A stretch of DNA of 64,000 nucleotides from Zeugodacus cucurbitae (Eukaryota; Arthropoda; Insecta; Diptera; Tephritidae). The notes beneath the pieces are model-generated. The model ran no database searches and was not told the origin of the DNA. It worked only from the letters and a program-made list of their open reading frames with translations. Made by a program: the position numbers and the translations under genes. Positions 11,346 through 23,052 of the stretch are shown piece by piece (the stretch's first letter is position 1; each line of letters starts with the position of its first letter). Where the stretch lies: the NCBI RefSeq assembly GCF_028554725.1, contig NC_071671.1:42106001-42170000 (forward strand), read 5' to 3'.

Positions 11346-12847
11346 GTTTCGTTCAGGATCCATTTATGCAGAAACTACTTCTGGTATATATTGGTCATAT
11401 ATTAATACCACTTTTAATTTAATTCACTGACTTGAATCATTTCCACAAGTGAACTGAGCTTGAAATTTCTGCGACTGAAGTGAACAGTTCTGGCCAATCC
11501 ATTCAAGTCACAAGGTCAAACATTGCATAAATTTGCGACATAGTCACTTAGAAAGAAAGAACTTCACAACTCAACAACTGCATTTACATATGTACTATAA
11601 AGATTAATGTGCATGTTCTTCATACATATTTATGTAGTTGAAAGCGCCACATTTCAGGTCCAACAAACGGCCGAATGCATTTTTTAATTTAGTTAATTCC
11701 CTTTGTTTACACAATCGCAATAAAAATGAAAAGCTTAAAGCTGCATTCATTGCCAACATTGCCAATTTACATTTACATTTCAAATTTGTGACGACGCACG
11801 AAAAAATTGGTTTAAAGCGAGCACACTACAAATGAATGAGATGGGAATGTGTAAAAACCCGCAAAAAAAACAAAGAGGATGAACACAAAAAGCAAAACTT
11901 AAAAAATAAATATCCTACAATCGCCCACAAAGCCATAGTAGTTGCGTAGCAATATTTAAATGCAGCATATGGCCGGGAAGCAGCGGCAATCGCTGGCAAC
12001 TGTTGTCGCCACAAAGAAATGGCCGGGATGTGCTTGTGCATGTGCACGCGCGTTGTTTTTGTTGCTCGCTTACTTACTTTATTATAAAATTAATTCGACA
12101 TTTCTGTGGCTTAAAGCGGCTTTACTTTATTTTTATTCCATTTCCCGTTTCCTATCGCCGTTGAACGTCACCCTCGCACTCAACTTTTTTCGTTGCATTT
12201 CCTGTAGTTCATCGTTTGTGCAGAATTAAGCTCATTCTACTTGGGCAGATAATGTAATAAAAAATGCACTATTTGTACAAAAACACAAATTTCCACAAAA
12301 AGAAAACCTGAATCAATCCCATATGTAGGCTCTCAAAATGACTCAGAAATCGGAACTTAAAAACTAATATACAGAAATATTTATCATTGTGTGATCCCCT
12401 AAGACCAATATTCCAGATCACTTTTTTTAGAATTTATTAGACCGACCTACTTTATTTAAAATGGTTCCCGCTTCGGTTTCAAAATTTTTATTACCAGATT
12501 ACATAATACCTAATCTAATCTAAATATTTCCTCTTAATTATATTGCCGCCTCTTCTACTCACTTATTTGCTAAATATACTCAATTAAAAGGATAATTATT
12601 ATTATCTATCAATTGGTATAGAATATTAGGTACGAGATATACACGTTATTATATGGAGATTAAGCAATTACTGGACCGACACATATTAACCAAAATATAC
12701 GGTGCAAAGCCCTCCGGAATTATGAAAACTCTTATATCAGGTGCGTGAAGCTAGAGGAAGTATTGACCGATTTTTTTTAACTGTGAACCATCAGTAAATT
12801 AAAGACATACAAAATTTCAAAAGAGGTGCCACGCCTATTTTCAGATA
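11346..12847. other. Non-coding spacer, no gene seen
   Basis: AT-rich sequence. Open frames at 11638-12229 are low-complexity. The last 150 bases contain phrases such as GTGCCACGCC resembling the interior of the adjacent Helentron-like family and may be a decayed fragment of it. Confidence 0.5.
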
Positions 12848-14056
12848 TTTACACTCTCGCAACAAATGTTGCTAAAGAGGTTGTTTGTAACACCCAAAAC
12901 TAAACGAGTTAGATATAGGGTTATATATACCAAAGTGATCAGGGTGAAGAGTGGAGTTCAAATCCGAATGTCTGTCTGTCTGTCTGTCCGTCCGTCCGTC
13001 CGTCTGTGCAAGCTGTAACTTGAGTAAAAATTAAGATATCTTGATGAAACTTGGCACACTTATTTCTTGGCACCATAGGAAGGTTGCTTTCGAAAATGAG
13101 CAAAATCGGACCACTGCTACGCCCACAAAATGGCGAAAACCGAAAACACATAAAGTGCCATAACTAAGCCATAAATAAAGCTATGGATAAAATTTGGAAT
13201 GAAGGATCGCACTATGAAGGGGCATATTTGGATGTAATTTTTTTGGGGAAGTGGGCGTGGCCCCGCCCCCTACTAAGTTTTTTGTACATATCTCGCAAAC
13301 CAATAGAGCTATATAAACCAAACTTTCTGCAGTCGTTTTTTTTAGTCACTTCCTAATACAGTCCAAAAATGAAAGAAATCGGATCATAACCACGCCCACC
13401 TCCTATACAAAAGTTAGGTTCAAAATTACTAAAAGTGGGTTAACTCACTAACGAAAAACGTCAAAAACACTAAATAACATAATAGCATAACGCATAAGAA
13501 ATGGCAAATGGAAGCTGCACTCAGATTTTTTTACAAAATGGAAAATGGGCGTGGCGTCGCCCACTTATGGGTCAAAAACCATATCTCAGGAACTACTCGA
13601 CCGATTTCAATGAAACTTGGTTTGTAATAGTTTCCTTACATCCCAATGATATGTTGTGAAAATAGGTCAAATCGCTTCACAACCACGCCTACTTCCTATA
13701 TACCAGAACTTTGAAGACAATCTGAATCGTTTACTTTACAATATATAAAGTAAGCATTAGTGAAGATATCGGTGCAGAACTTTGCACAAATACTATGTTA
13801 ATAGTGTGGCAGCCCCATTCTAAAAATCGCCGAAATCGGACCATAGGTTTTTAAGGCCCCATATATCGAACACGAGGACCTCGGTGCTTCTAACCTAATA
13901 TTATGGTTTCCAACTTTCAATGGACTTTATACAATATATATGACGAATATGTGGGTCAAATTGTGTATTATATAATATAAATAAAGTTAAATAAATAAAT
14001 TGCGAGAGTATAAAATGTTCGGTTACACCCGAACTTAGCCCTTCCTTACTTGTTTT
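12848..14056 (-). mobile_element. Helentron/DINE-like element, full length
   Basis: On this strand the unit starts with ACACTCTCGCAACAAATGTT, a hairpin-forming end, and ends with GCGAGAGTATAAAATGTTCG followed by a hairpin (GTTCGG-TTACAC-CCGAAC) and CTTACTTG. TATACTCTCGCAA-type motifs thus face each other near the two ends. The (GTCY)n tract lies at 12970-13008, flanked by ATCCGAATG and the TATATATACC run. Repeated GTGGGCGTGG and CACGCCCAC phrases fill the interior, which has no coding frame. At 1.2 kb it is one of the two most complete copies here, with 42452-43810. Confidence 0.85.
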
Positions 14057-14061
14057 TCTTA

Positions 14062-14790
14062 AATATGACACAATTTGACCCATACATATATTCTCGTAAA
14101 GTGTACTAGAATAACGAAAATCATTTTATAGAGTATTCAGAACTGGATCTATTTCAACTACTTTTGCCACCATGCTATATGTATTCTATCCAAGAGCTCA
14201 CTTAATTTTGCTCTGATATCTCAAATATTAACCGATATATGTGGTTTAAGGTCCACCGTATGTTAGAAAAATTATAATTAGGTATATGGGAGCTAGGAGA
14301 TGTTATGACGCGATTTTAACCATTTCTGGTACAGAGACACACTATTAGAAGAAACAGATTCCCTCTTAATACCAATTAATAATGTGAGAGATTTACCGAT
14401 AATTTCCGTAAAAAAATATCCTTAGGCACTGCGTTCTTCTTATTCAATATCAGGTTTGAAAAGCTATAGTCCAATATTCGACAATGTTTCAAAATGTGGT
14501 TGTTATCCGATCTCACCCATTTTCATGGTGTGTGATGAGGTGATAAAGGGAAATGTCTTTAGTAAGTTAGGTTTATATAGCTTTCGAGATATATACAAAA
14601 AAACTATTTGGAGGCGGGGTTACTTCCAATATTCGAAAAAAAATTACATCAAATTTTCATTTTTTTATATCGTTACATATTTGTCGTTAATAGGTTAGGG
14701 AGTTGAGCTTAAAAGTGTTTTTTTTTGTTTTGAATTGAATAGTGGGCGTGGCTTTACATACCTTATATTAAACTTCATATTTCACAAGGC
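14062..14790 (+). mobile_element. Degraded Helentron/DINE-like fragment
   Basis: Interior sequence of the same family in the opposite orientation to its neighbour. It shares GGTATATGGGAGCTAGGAGA then TGTTATGACG, the ACTATTAGAAGAAA stretch, ATTTTCATGGTGTGTG and TTTATATAGCTTT with the copy at 42452-43810. The ends carrying hairpins and the (GTCY)n tract are missing. Confidence 0.7.
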
Positions 14791-16740
14791 ACATGACCAA
14801 CTTGAATCCGACTTGGATGCCCTCTTATATAACTCTCTAACTGCTTCTATAAAAGCTAGCTTAAATACACTTTGTCAACTCTGATCGAAAAATTTTCGAA
14901 ATGGATGTTTTGTCCATTTCATTAATTACCACTTTTTAATTTTAACAACAACTAATTATCTTCGGAAGCACCAAATCGAAACCAATTTTAACATTTATTT
15001 GGTCATAAATATTCTATACCCACACATCGCAGAGAAATATCTAATCACTTGAAATGATGAAAGTCATAAATAAATGATGGAAATGCATATATTCAACGGT
15101 GCTTAACGACCAGCTGCCGTTACCATAACGGATTGTCACTTGTAAATGCTGTCGGCTTGCCATATTAAGAGGCAATAAAAATTTTATTAATTTTTCGTAT
15201 AAAAAATTCGCTCTATGCAACCGTGCAATCTAGCAGCAAGTCAGCGGCCAACAGTCTGTCGCCAAACGAGCATTATTTATATTCATGCCCTTATACTATA
15301 TACACGTATATAAATACCGATTCATATGTGCATGTGTGTGTGTCTGTCGCCAACAAACAAAAACTGTAGCAGTTGCGGCGGGTGGCTGAGCGAATGGCAT
15401 GAGAATAACGAAAAGTTTTGCAATAAAACCTGAATGGCATAACAAATTAAGAACTTGACCACATTAGCCGCAGCCAACCAACCAACTAACACACACACTC
15501 ATGCACATAGTTGGCAATTCTGTATGCTTTATGTGATTGCCGCATAAATGTTCGTATGTGAACGAGAGGAGTTGAACTGAGCTGAGTTGGGTGTTCTATA
15601 AAAAGTCGTTAAAGCTTGCCGGCGCTGCGCCGTTGAATATTTAATAAATGCCTTACATGCAAAGTTTGCCGAAACGAGTATCTTCATCGCTTCATCTCGT
15701 GAACTTCTGACATTTTTGCTCGCCTCATTGACGTGTGTGACAGTCATAACCATAACCGCCGGTGCACCGCCAACAAATTGAGGCTTGCCAGGCAAAAGTT
15801 ATCTATTTAAGACAACACGCACACACACACTAGAATATTAGCTTTGCAAGCCATTTATTTGTATTTGTGTGTGTAGATGTGTGGAGTATAGAAGAATCTC
15901 ATATTTCGCTCCTGAGGGTGCAACATCCAGCTTTCGCACAAGTTTTGTTGCCATAGCAGGTGCGAACCAAAGCTTATGCCCCGGAGGCAGATTCTTTTCG
16001 TATAAGTTTTATAAAAATTGAATTATGGCAACAAAAAGTGCAAATAAATAAAATTAAATTGCCTAGCTAAGGTGGCGGCAATAGCATTGACCGGAAGCTA
16101 TACCCATTACGAGTAGGTAGAGATATGTAAAACGGTACACGGGTTGGCATAGTGACTTGTATTACCATTTAAATGAGCAGTGACAAAGCCGATGCGAAAA
16201 CTTTTAAGTCCAAAAGGAATTTGCATTAAAGTATTTAACAAATTTCAGTACAGTTTGCAAAAATAATCCTATTTCGGAGGCAAAAAATTTAGCTTTTCTG
16301 TTTTTCTCCGGAGTATTTCGAATTTTCAATCGAAAACAAATATTTACAGCTAAGATAGTTTTTTCTTTAATTTGGCAACTTCAATTTATTTCACAAATAT
16401 ATCAAAACTGCTGTAAGGATAACTTGAATGTTCTACAATCCCGTAGGATAAGAAAATATAATAAACAATCGGACCCGTGGACGTTGTCCTGCATGATATT
16501 TCAAGCGATTAGGATATTAAACAAAGTAAGTTTTTGTTGGGACAAATTGGACTAAATATATAATTGGATTGAAAATATGGTACACCAACAGTTGCGACAT
16601 TTAATTATAACAATGGCGCTATCAATTTTTGCAAAATATAAAACATCAAAAGATTTATAAAATTAAAATTAATTAAATTCACTATTTGAAGCCACATAAA
16701 ACATATCATTCAAATCGTTCAGTGACATTAAACGTACAGA
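14791..16740. other. Non-coding spacer, no gene seen
   Basis: No gene was recognised. The stretch at 15100-15880 is richer in GC and CA/GT runs than its surroundings and looks like single-copy DNA. The frame at 15529-15795 (-) has no recognisable motif. Confidence 0.5.
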
Positions 16741-16778
16741 ATAATTCTATATATGAAGGCATAATTCTATATATATAT
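16741..16778. repeat. Short tandem duplication, 20-bp period
   Basis: ATAATTCTATATAT occurs twice, 20 bases apart (16741 and 16761), separated by GAAGGC. This is a simple local duplication. Confidence 0.8.
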
Positions 16779-16917
16779 CAGGTGACCGGGCCTTGCTGTG
16801 GGTAAGGTGTATGTTAAATTAGATTCCAGTTAACTGCTTAAAAAAATGAAATTATTTAGGGAGTCACTAGTTATCTGAAAATATAATCAATATATCTTTT
16901 AGGCAACCAGGTAGTAG

Positions 16918-17270
16918 AAATCGCATATAGCACTGTTAGCAAGTTTTGTAAATTGCAGTGCATTACAATCGCTATGGCAGTTCAATAATTTGAGTTCGAT
17001 CGCAGTAGCTATCGAGAAGTTCAGTGCTTTTGTTCGATCACTGTAGCAATAGCAGTTCAGAGAGTAGCAATCACGGTTCAGTGCTCACAGTAGCAATTTT
17101 AGTTGCGATTTCGATAATTATGGGTACGGTGAAAGCAAAAGAAGATATATTTTGGATATTATTAAAATTAATAACAATGGAAATGTAAAAAATTAAATGT
17201 TGCGATCGCAATAGCAATATAAAATCACAGTTATTTAAAAATAGCAATTACTGAAATCACAGTATCAAAC
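16918..17270. repeat. Cryptic diverged repeats of GTTCAGTGC and AGTAGCAAT words
   Basis: Variants of GTTCAGTGCT, GCAGTTCA and AGTAGCAAT/GTAGCAATAG recur about every 20-40 bases between 16925 and 17260 in imperfect tandem arrangement. The region looks like a decayed minisatellite. No coding frame. Confidence 0.5.
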
Positions 17271-17283
17271 TATCCTCACTAGT

Positions 17284-17395
17284 TCAAACTGAACACGTAT
17301 CCAAAATTTCATTATCATCGGTTCAGTCGTTTAGGTGTGAATCCCGGACAAACAACATGACATGGAACTTTTATATACATATATGGGGGATTTTA
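17284..17395 (+). repeat. Tail-like fragment resembling a dispersed insect repeat
   Basis: The block reads CCAAAATTTCATTATCATCG, then GTTCAGTCGTTTAGG, then a GGACAAACAA stretch and TTTTATATACATATA. This 'TTTCAT..AAATCGGTTCAGT.GTTT' plus 'ACAAACAA' plus 'TTTTATATA' arrangement is common at the 3' end of interspersed repeats in insects. The family is not identified. Confidence 0.35.
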
Positions 17396-17562
17396 CGATA
17401 AAAGGTTTCAATTGCATAGAGAATACGGCCAAAGAAAAACTTTGGATTTTTTCATGAAACCTCTATATTATGATTTTTGTCCCTTTTATTTATCTTCTCA
17501 CCTAAGGGCAAGTCACTTTATTCATATTTTATTACTTTTCCGACGACCAGGGTAAATACATC

Positions 17563-19143
17563 GGCCAGGGGAGAGACGTACAGTTTATAGTAATTATTTT
17601 ACCAAAAGCAAATAATTAATGTGGGAATGGTTCGATCTGGCAGGACAGAAACAGAAGAAGAAGACGTTGAATAGTAGTTGTTGAAGATGACGAGCGTGAG
17701 TAAGCCGTATACGACGTGCAGCAGCCAGTTTTCTTAATTAATAATTCGTTTTAATTCTTAATCAAATAATTTAAAGTATTATAATTCATTAACATTGAAA
17801 TCATTTGTATTTATCATCATTTAAAACATTATAATCATTTTCAATAACTAAAATAAAGTGAAATACATCATTCCACATTAATTTAAAATAGTATTACAAA
17901 TTAAAGGTACTCTCTTTCCTAGAAGAATAAACCATAAAATTAAAATAAAAAATCAATAAATTCACTCTTTATCTTAAATAAACGGAACAAATATTAAATA
18001 TAAAATCTTAAGATCTTTCAAAAATATTGACTGACTTTTTAAAGAAGTAATATATCTTCTGCCCTTTCAAAAGAAGTTTGGGTATGGGGAGAGTCTGGCC
18101 AACCTGATCTTATTTATATATATGTACAAATATATTTGGTGTATGCACCGCTTATGCGAATATAGGCGAATCCATTTAAGCGCGCTAGTCATCTCTCCTT
18201 TTTGCTGTTTGGTGCCAATTTGAAATACCAATAGAAACCGGGTCACTTTTTACCAGGTTTTTCCAACGGAATGAAGGGCTTACTATTCCTCTGCTTCCAC
18301 CAACGGGTACTGCTTCGAACACTTTCAGAGCTGGAACACTTTCGTCCATTCGAACAACATGACCTAGCTAGCGTAGCCTCTATCTTTTTAGTCGCTGAAT
18401 TATGTCATCTGCGGTATTCCCTTTGCCAATATTCAAAGGACCATAAATCTTACACAAAACCTTTTTCTCGAAAACTCCTTGTGCCGTCTCATCGGATGTT
18501 GACATCGTCCATGCTTCTGCACCATAAATCAGAAGGGGGATGATAAGAGACATGTAGAGTTAGGTTTTGGTTAACCGAGAGAGGACTTTAACATTTAAAT
18601 GTCCACTAAGTCCAAAGTTGCATCTGTTGGTAAGAGAGATTCTGCATTAGATTGCGGAAATACGGCAGGGGAGAGACTTTGAAAAATTTAATTGTTTTAA
18701 TTGACTGAATTATTTTTTTGGTTAATTATTTATTTCACTTTAATTGTCACAGTATTATTATAGTAATTCAGGACAATAAAAGGGAAATAAATTAAATTAA
18801 TAGTATATGTTTTATGAATTGCCAGGGGAGAGACAAAATCAGTTTGCGAATCCAGTACACCGCACAATCGGGCCGCAATAACTAAGAAACCGCCTTTGTA
18901 TTCATGTCATACAAACGGAGCAAAATTTGGCAGGGTAGATACATAAAAAAAATCGGGACAAAAGTTAATTTTAAAAATTAAATGAAATAAACAAAATAAT
19001 TTTGTTTTTTATTTAACAATAATTAATTTTAATTATTTTACATCCGCTTGAACTTAGTTTAGGTTTAGCATCTCATACAAAAAATATATGTATTGTCCGA
19101 AAGTTGAATAAAAAGTGGCAAGGGGATAAGCCAGGGGAGTGAC
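17563..19143 (+). repeat. Dispersed array of a G-rich motif, GCCAGGGGAGAGAC
   Basis: Near-identical copies occur at 17563-17577 (GGCCAGGGGAGAGAC), 18664-18677 (GGCAGGGGAGAGAC), 18821-18834 (GCCAGGGGAGAGAC) and 19130-19143 (GCCAGGGGAGTGAC). A weaker one is at 18929-18942 (GGCAGGGTAGATAC). All are on the same strand in otherwise AT-rich DNA. Copies are followed by AT-rich sequence and, in three cases, a GGACAAAA/GGACAATAAA word about 80-120 bases on. This suggests a decayed long-period repeat. An RTE fragment (18113-18650) interrupts the array. Function unknown. Confidence 0.55.
18113..18650 (-). mobile_element. RTE-clade retrotransposon, 3' fragment (copy D)
   Basis: This matches the 3' part of the full-length RTE at 34460-37727. 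It begins (3' end, left) in an AT-repeat tail followed by GCACCGCTTATGCGAATATA, then runs through the C-terminal region of the reverse transcriptase protein to GAGATTCTGCATTAGATT. Readable antisense phrases include the GCTGG(A)AC...CCATTCGAACAACATG stretch and CTTTCTCGAAAACTCC equivalents. The segment encoding the acidic DELYDLYDDID stretch of the full copy is absent. Several frameshifts are present. No target duplication was found. It sits inside the G-rich motif array. Confidence 0.85.
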
Positions 19144-19146
19144 TTT

Positions 19147-22100
19147 TTTAGACTTTGTAATGTTATTTAATACACTACATTAATATGATGTGATTCATTA
19201 AAAAAATAGCAACATAAAGGACAAAAACAATACTTTAAGCTGATTGCTGCACAAGTTACCATATAGAGATAAAGAAGATATAAATATATGTTATAAACAT
19301 TTATTTTGAAAGAGCATTGTAATTTCTTTCGGAATGATTGCTTACCTTAAAAGAGGCCACCTTGATGCCAGGCACTTGTGCTTGAAAGTGATGGTTTTAG
19401 AAGCTCGAAACTATAGCTCATTTTTACCTCATTCGCTAGAGTATGTACCCTGGAACCTTCTTACTCAGCTTTGATCCATTAATCTTCCCACTCGTCCACT
19501 CCTAGCCCTCGATGAAACCCTTAATTGACGGCTTGGCAACTTAATATCGAAATTAATTATTCTGGCCATCCTGCTCCTTATCATCTAGAATGAAACCTTA
19601 GATGAATAAAACAGTAATGAAATCAACACGGTATGACAAGACCTTATGTAATGAAAGATACGTCTATTCCTCTTCTTTTTTTATTTATTACGCTTTAATT
19701 TGTTTATATTCAGTTCATTATGTAAAAGCTTACACTCATGCATAGCTTTAGGTCTACCAGCTTTTCTTCCACCAGTCAGACATTCACGTTTCGTCAATTT
19801 CATCATATGGCTACTAAACTAATTTTATCGCCAAATAAATGCAAAAAAATTCGTATTCGAATAAAATCACTTCATCATAATCAATAAAGCAAAACTTTAT
19901 GCGCGCTTAAACGCCTCAATGTATGCATCATTAATAAAACCGCACTGCCATGACTTCCATAGCAAATGCATGCATACACATGGTATTAGCTATGTGCGTG
20001 TACTGGCGGTATAACGGCAAAAGCAAGAAATAAGGAATTTTCTTTTTCACATTGACATTTGGCGACGTGTCTGCATTTTGTTTCGTTCTGTTCCATTACA
20101 CGGACATTTTCATTCACTTAGCGTAGAGCTATTGAAATCCGCCGTGATTAATGACAGACATTTAGAGAGCACAACTGTCATACGGGAGATAAATATGGAG
20201 CGGCAAATGGCAAAGGAAATAAATCGCCGAATGTGTCACATTTCAGCAAAGCAGTTATTGTTTACGTGCCACGCAACTGTAAAAAATACTGCAAATACAA
20301 ACGGAATAAAAATAATAGAATGTTTGTGTGGAGAAAGTGGGAAGAATGGGAAAGTGGAATCAGCAGAGCATCGCGTGCGCCATTTTAAGCATCACCGCCA
20401 TTAAAGTCACCGTTATGACTGCCATTGCCGCCAATTCACCTGTTGTAAGCGTGTAAGCTTATTTGCAGCGTCGGCGGTATGTGCTACATTTCAGGCAAAT
20501 CGCTGCCAGTTGGCGGTATTGAAGTCATTACTTTTTGTCACTTTGTATATTGACTATTATTATTTCTTTTTTTGCATTTTCATTGCCACCGTCAACTACT
20601 CAGTGCTGTAAGAGTGTCTGAGCTTGTGTGGAAAACACCGTTATACTTCATAGGAGTTTTTTCTTTCAATTGCCATGGTGATGCATGATTGCTCATTGGC
20701 AAACATAACAATAAATTATCAATATGGCTTATTGACACTGAACGTTATTCGCCAGTCTGTAATATTTATGACAATTTAAATTTATTGAATAGCTGCTGCA
20801 TTTTATTATTATTGTTATTTTTTCTCTTATGATTTTTTTTATATTTATGTGTGAGTGAGATTTCTCATATTTTTTGTTAGTGGCGCATTTATTGCGGCAT
20901 TTGGTATATGCTGGACAGAGATTCTGTAATACTTTGCCTTTATTGAAGTCATTACTGAGAACCCCGTAGAATAAAATGTGGTTCGCCGTAGACTGCAGAC
21001 AACTGGACTGAACTGAGAAAATATGCAAATCTTTATAAGGGTATCAGTGAACAGATGGTACGATGCCTGATTAATGTATGTGAAGGTGGGTTTCAAATTT
21101 CAAAATTTGTAATTTTTTTCCTATTAAATAGTGCAATATGTTTCAAATGTTATCCAAAAATATCAACTAGAGTCATATTCTAAAAGATATACCCTTTGGA
21201 AGTTTCGTTCATCAGTCCACATCAGTATAAATGTAAAACTTTTCAAACTTCAAAAATCAATTTTCAAGTCAGAGGAAACGATTTCTGGAAAAGTTATGAA
21301 GCAATTTTGTTCAAATCTGACACACATCTTTGACATAACATTATCTAGTTAATAAACGATATATTTTTTATTTTTATTACAACTATTTTTTAGAGTCAAT
21401 ATGTGGCGAAAATTTTACTAAAAAAGTTCTTTTGTTAAAATGCTGTCAAAAATGCAAATTTAAATATTTTCTTTTTTCTTTTGTTCATTAACTAGATTTA
21501 TCCATGTGCTACTATCTACTAAATAGAAATATTTTTGGTCTATTGTTGTTAGTTGAACCAATCATGAGTTATGATGTCTACGGCAAGACCTTTTTTTGGA
21601 CAGATCATGGGAGATGAGGTGCCAAAGGCTGAGTTTTCGGAATATTTAAATAAAAGTTTCACAAAATATTTTTTAAATATGTAACTTTGATATGCTGAAT
21701 TGTAACCCTAACCCCTTAAATCGCGAAGGGAAATGTTGCGTCGAAGACACCTTCTGTTGTGTTTGCGCTGAATTCAGAATGCTTTCATATCCGATTTAAA
21801 TTCATCAGATATGACTGTTACATGATTTAATAAAAATACAGTTTTTTACTACTCAGTTGAGCGAAATTTTGGTAACAGATTACGCTAGGTGATGAAGATG
21901 AACCTTGCTGAGACAGAGCAGTACGAATGATATTTTATCTTCATCCAGTGCCAAAGGATGTTGCAACCGCACAAGTGCTGCTTGTTGTCAAGCAAATTGC
22001 CGAGTACGCGCGGTTTATATGTCCAACGGTCGAAAAATCTAATATGAAGGTAATAGGAATTGGGAATTTCAATACATGCTAAGAAGATATCATTAGATTA

Positions 22101-22393
22101 TGCCAAATTCGACCCAAATTGGTGATCGGTTTTAGTACTTTTTAGTAACGCCCTTTGTATTCTGAGTGGTTTGTACTATCAATAAGGATTGTTCTGCTCG
22201 AGTTTGGAGGGCTTTTACATAATTCTTGCCTTCCGACAGCTCTTTCATTTTTGTTTGGTTAATATGATACCCAAACATAACAGGTTCCATATATACACTC
22301 GTGTAGTATCTATTTGAACTTATTGTTACGACGGAGAAATTAGATATCCGTCAATTAAACAGAAATTGTGTGGTGGCCGTAAGCTTTTAACTT
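19147..22393. other. Non-coding spacer, no gene seen
   Basis: No domain-bearing frame was found. 19900-20560 looks like single-copy sequence. 20729-21352 has AT-rich chance frames. 21560-22300 has long semi-open stretches on both strands that may be an old transposon, but I could not match a domain. Confidence 0.45.
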
Positions 22394-23052
22394 TTTTATA
22401 CTCTCGCAACAAAAGTTGCTAAGAAAGTATTATAGTTTTGTTCACATAACGGTTGTTTGTAAGTTTGTAAGTTGTAAGATATAGGGTTATATATGTATAT
22501 CAAAATGATCAGTATGACAAGACGAGTTGAAATCCGGATGTCTGTCTGTGTGTCCGTCCGTCCGTCTGTCCGTGCAACGGATAACTTGAGTAAAAATTGA
22601 GACATTTTAACGAAACTTGGAACACGTATCCTGAGGAGGTTGCTTTCGAAAATGGGCAAAAGCGGACAATTGCCACGCCCACAAAATGGCAAATTACATT
22701 ATCTCTCAGATAATGTAATGTAACTCAGAGGAAATTGTTTTCTTCTAATTGTGTGTCTCTGTTCCAAAAATAATTAAAATCGGGTTATAACATATCCTAG
22801 CTACCATACATCTAATTATAGGTTTTTCAAAAATATCATCTCCTAACTCTCATATACTTAATTATGTTTTTTTTTTTAATACGGTGGGCATATATGTATC
22901 AGCCCTCATATACTATATATGCTGATTTTCGTTATTCTATTAAACTTTATGACAAATTTATGGGTATTTGTGTGTTATCTAAATAAAATTGTTTAAAAAA
23001 ATTGCGAGAGTATAAAATGTTCGGTTGCACCCGAACTTAGCCTTACTTGTTT
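22394..23052 (-). mobile_element. Helentron/DINE-like element, internally deleted
   Basis: The left end is a long imperfect hairpin: TATACTCTCGCAAC-AAAA-GTTGC followed by TAAGAAAGTATTATAG. The (GTCY)n tract is at 22540-22574 after ATCCGGATG. The right end reads GCGAGAGTATAAAATGTTCG then GTTGCACCCGAACTTAGC and CTTACTTG. The interior has a shortened ATTTCTCAGATAATGTAA...GTGTGTCTCTGT region shared with the fragment at 47620-47985. No coding frame. Confidence 0.85.
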
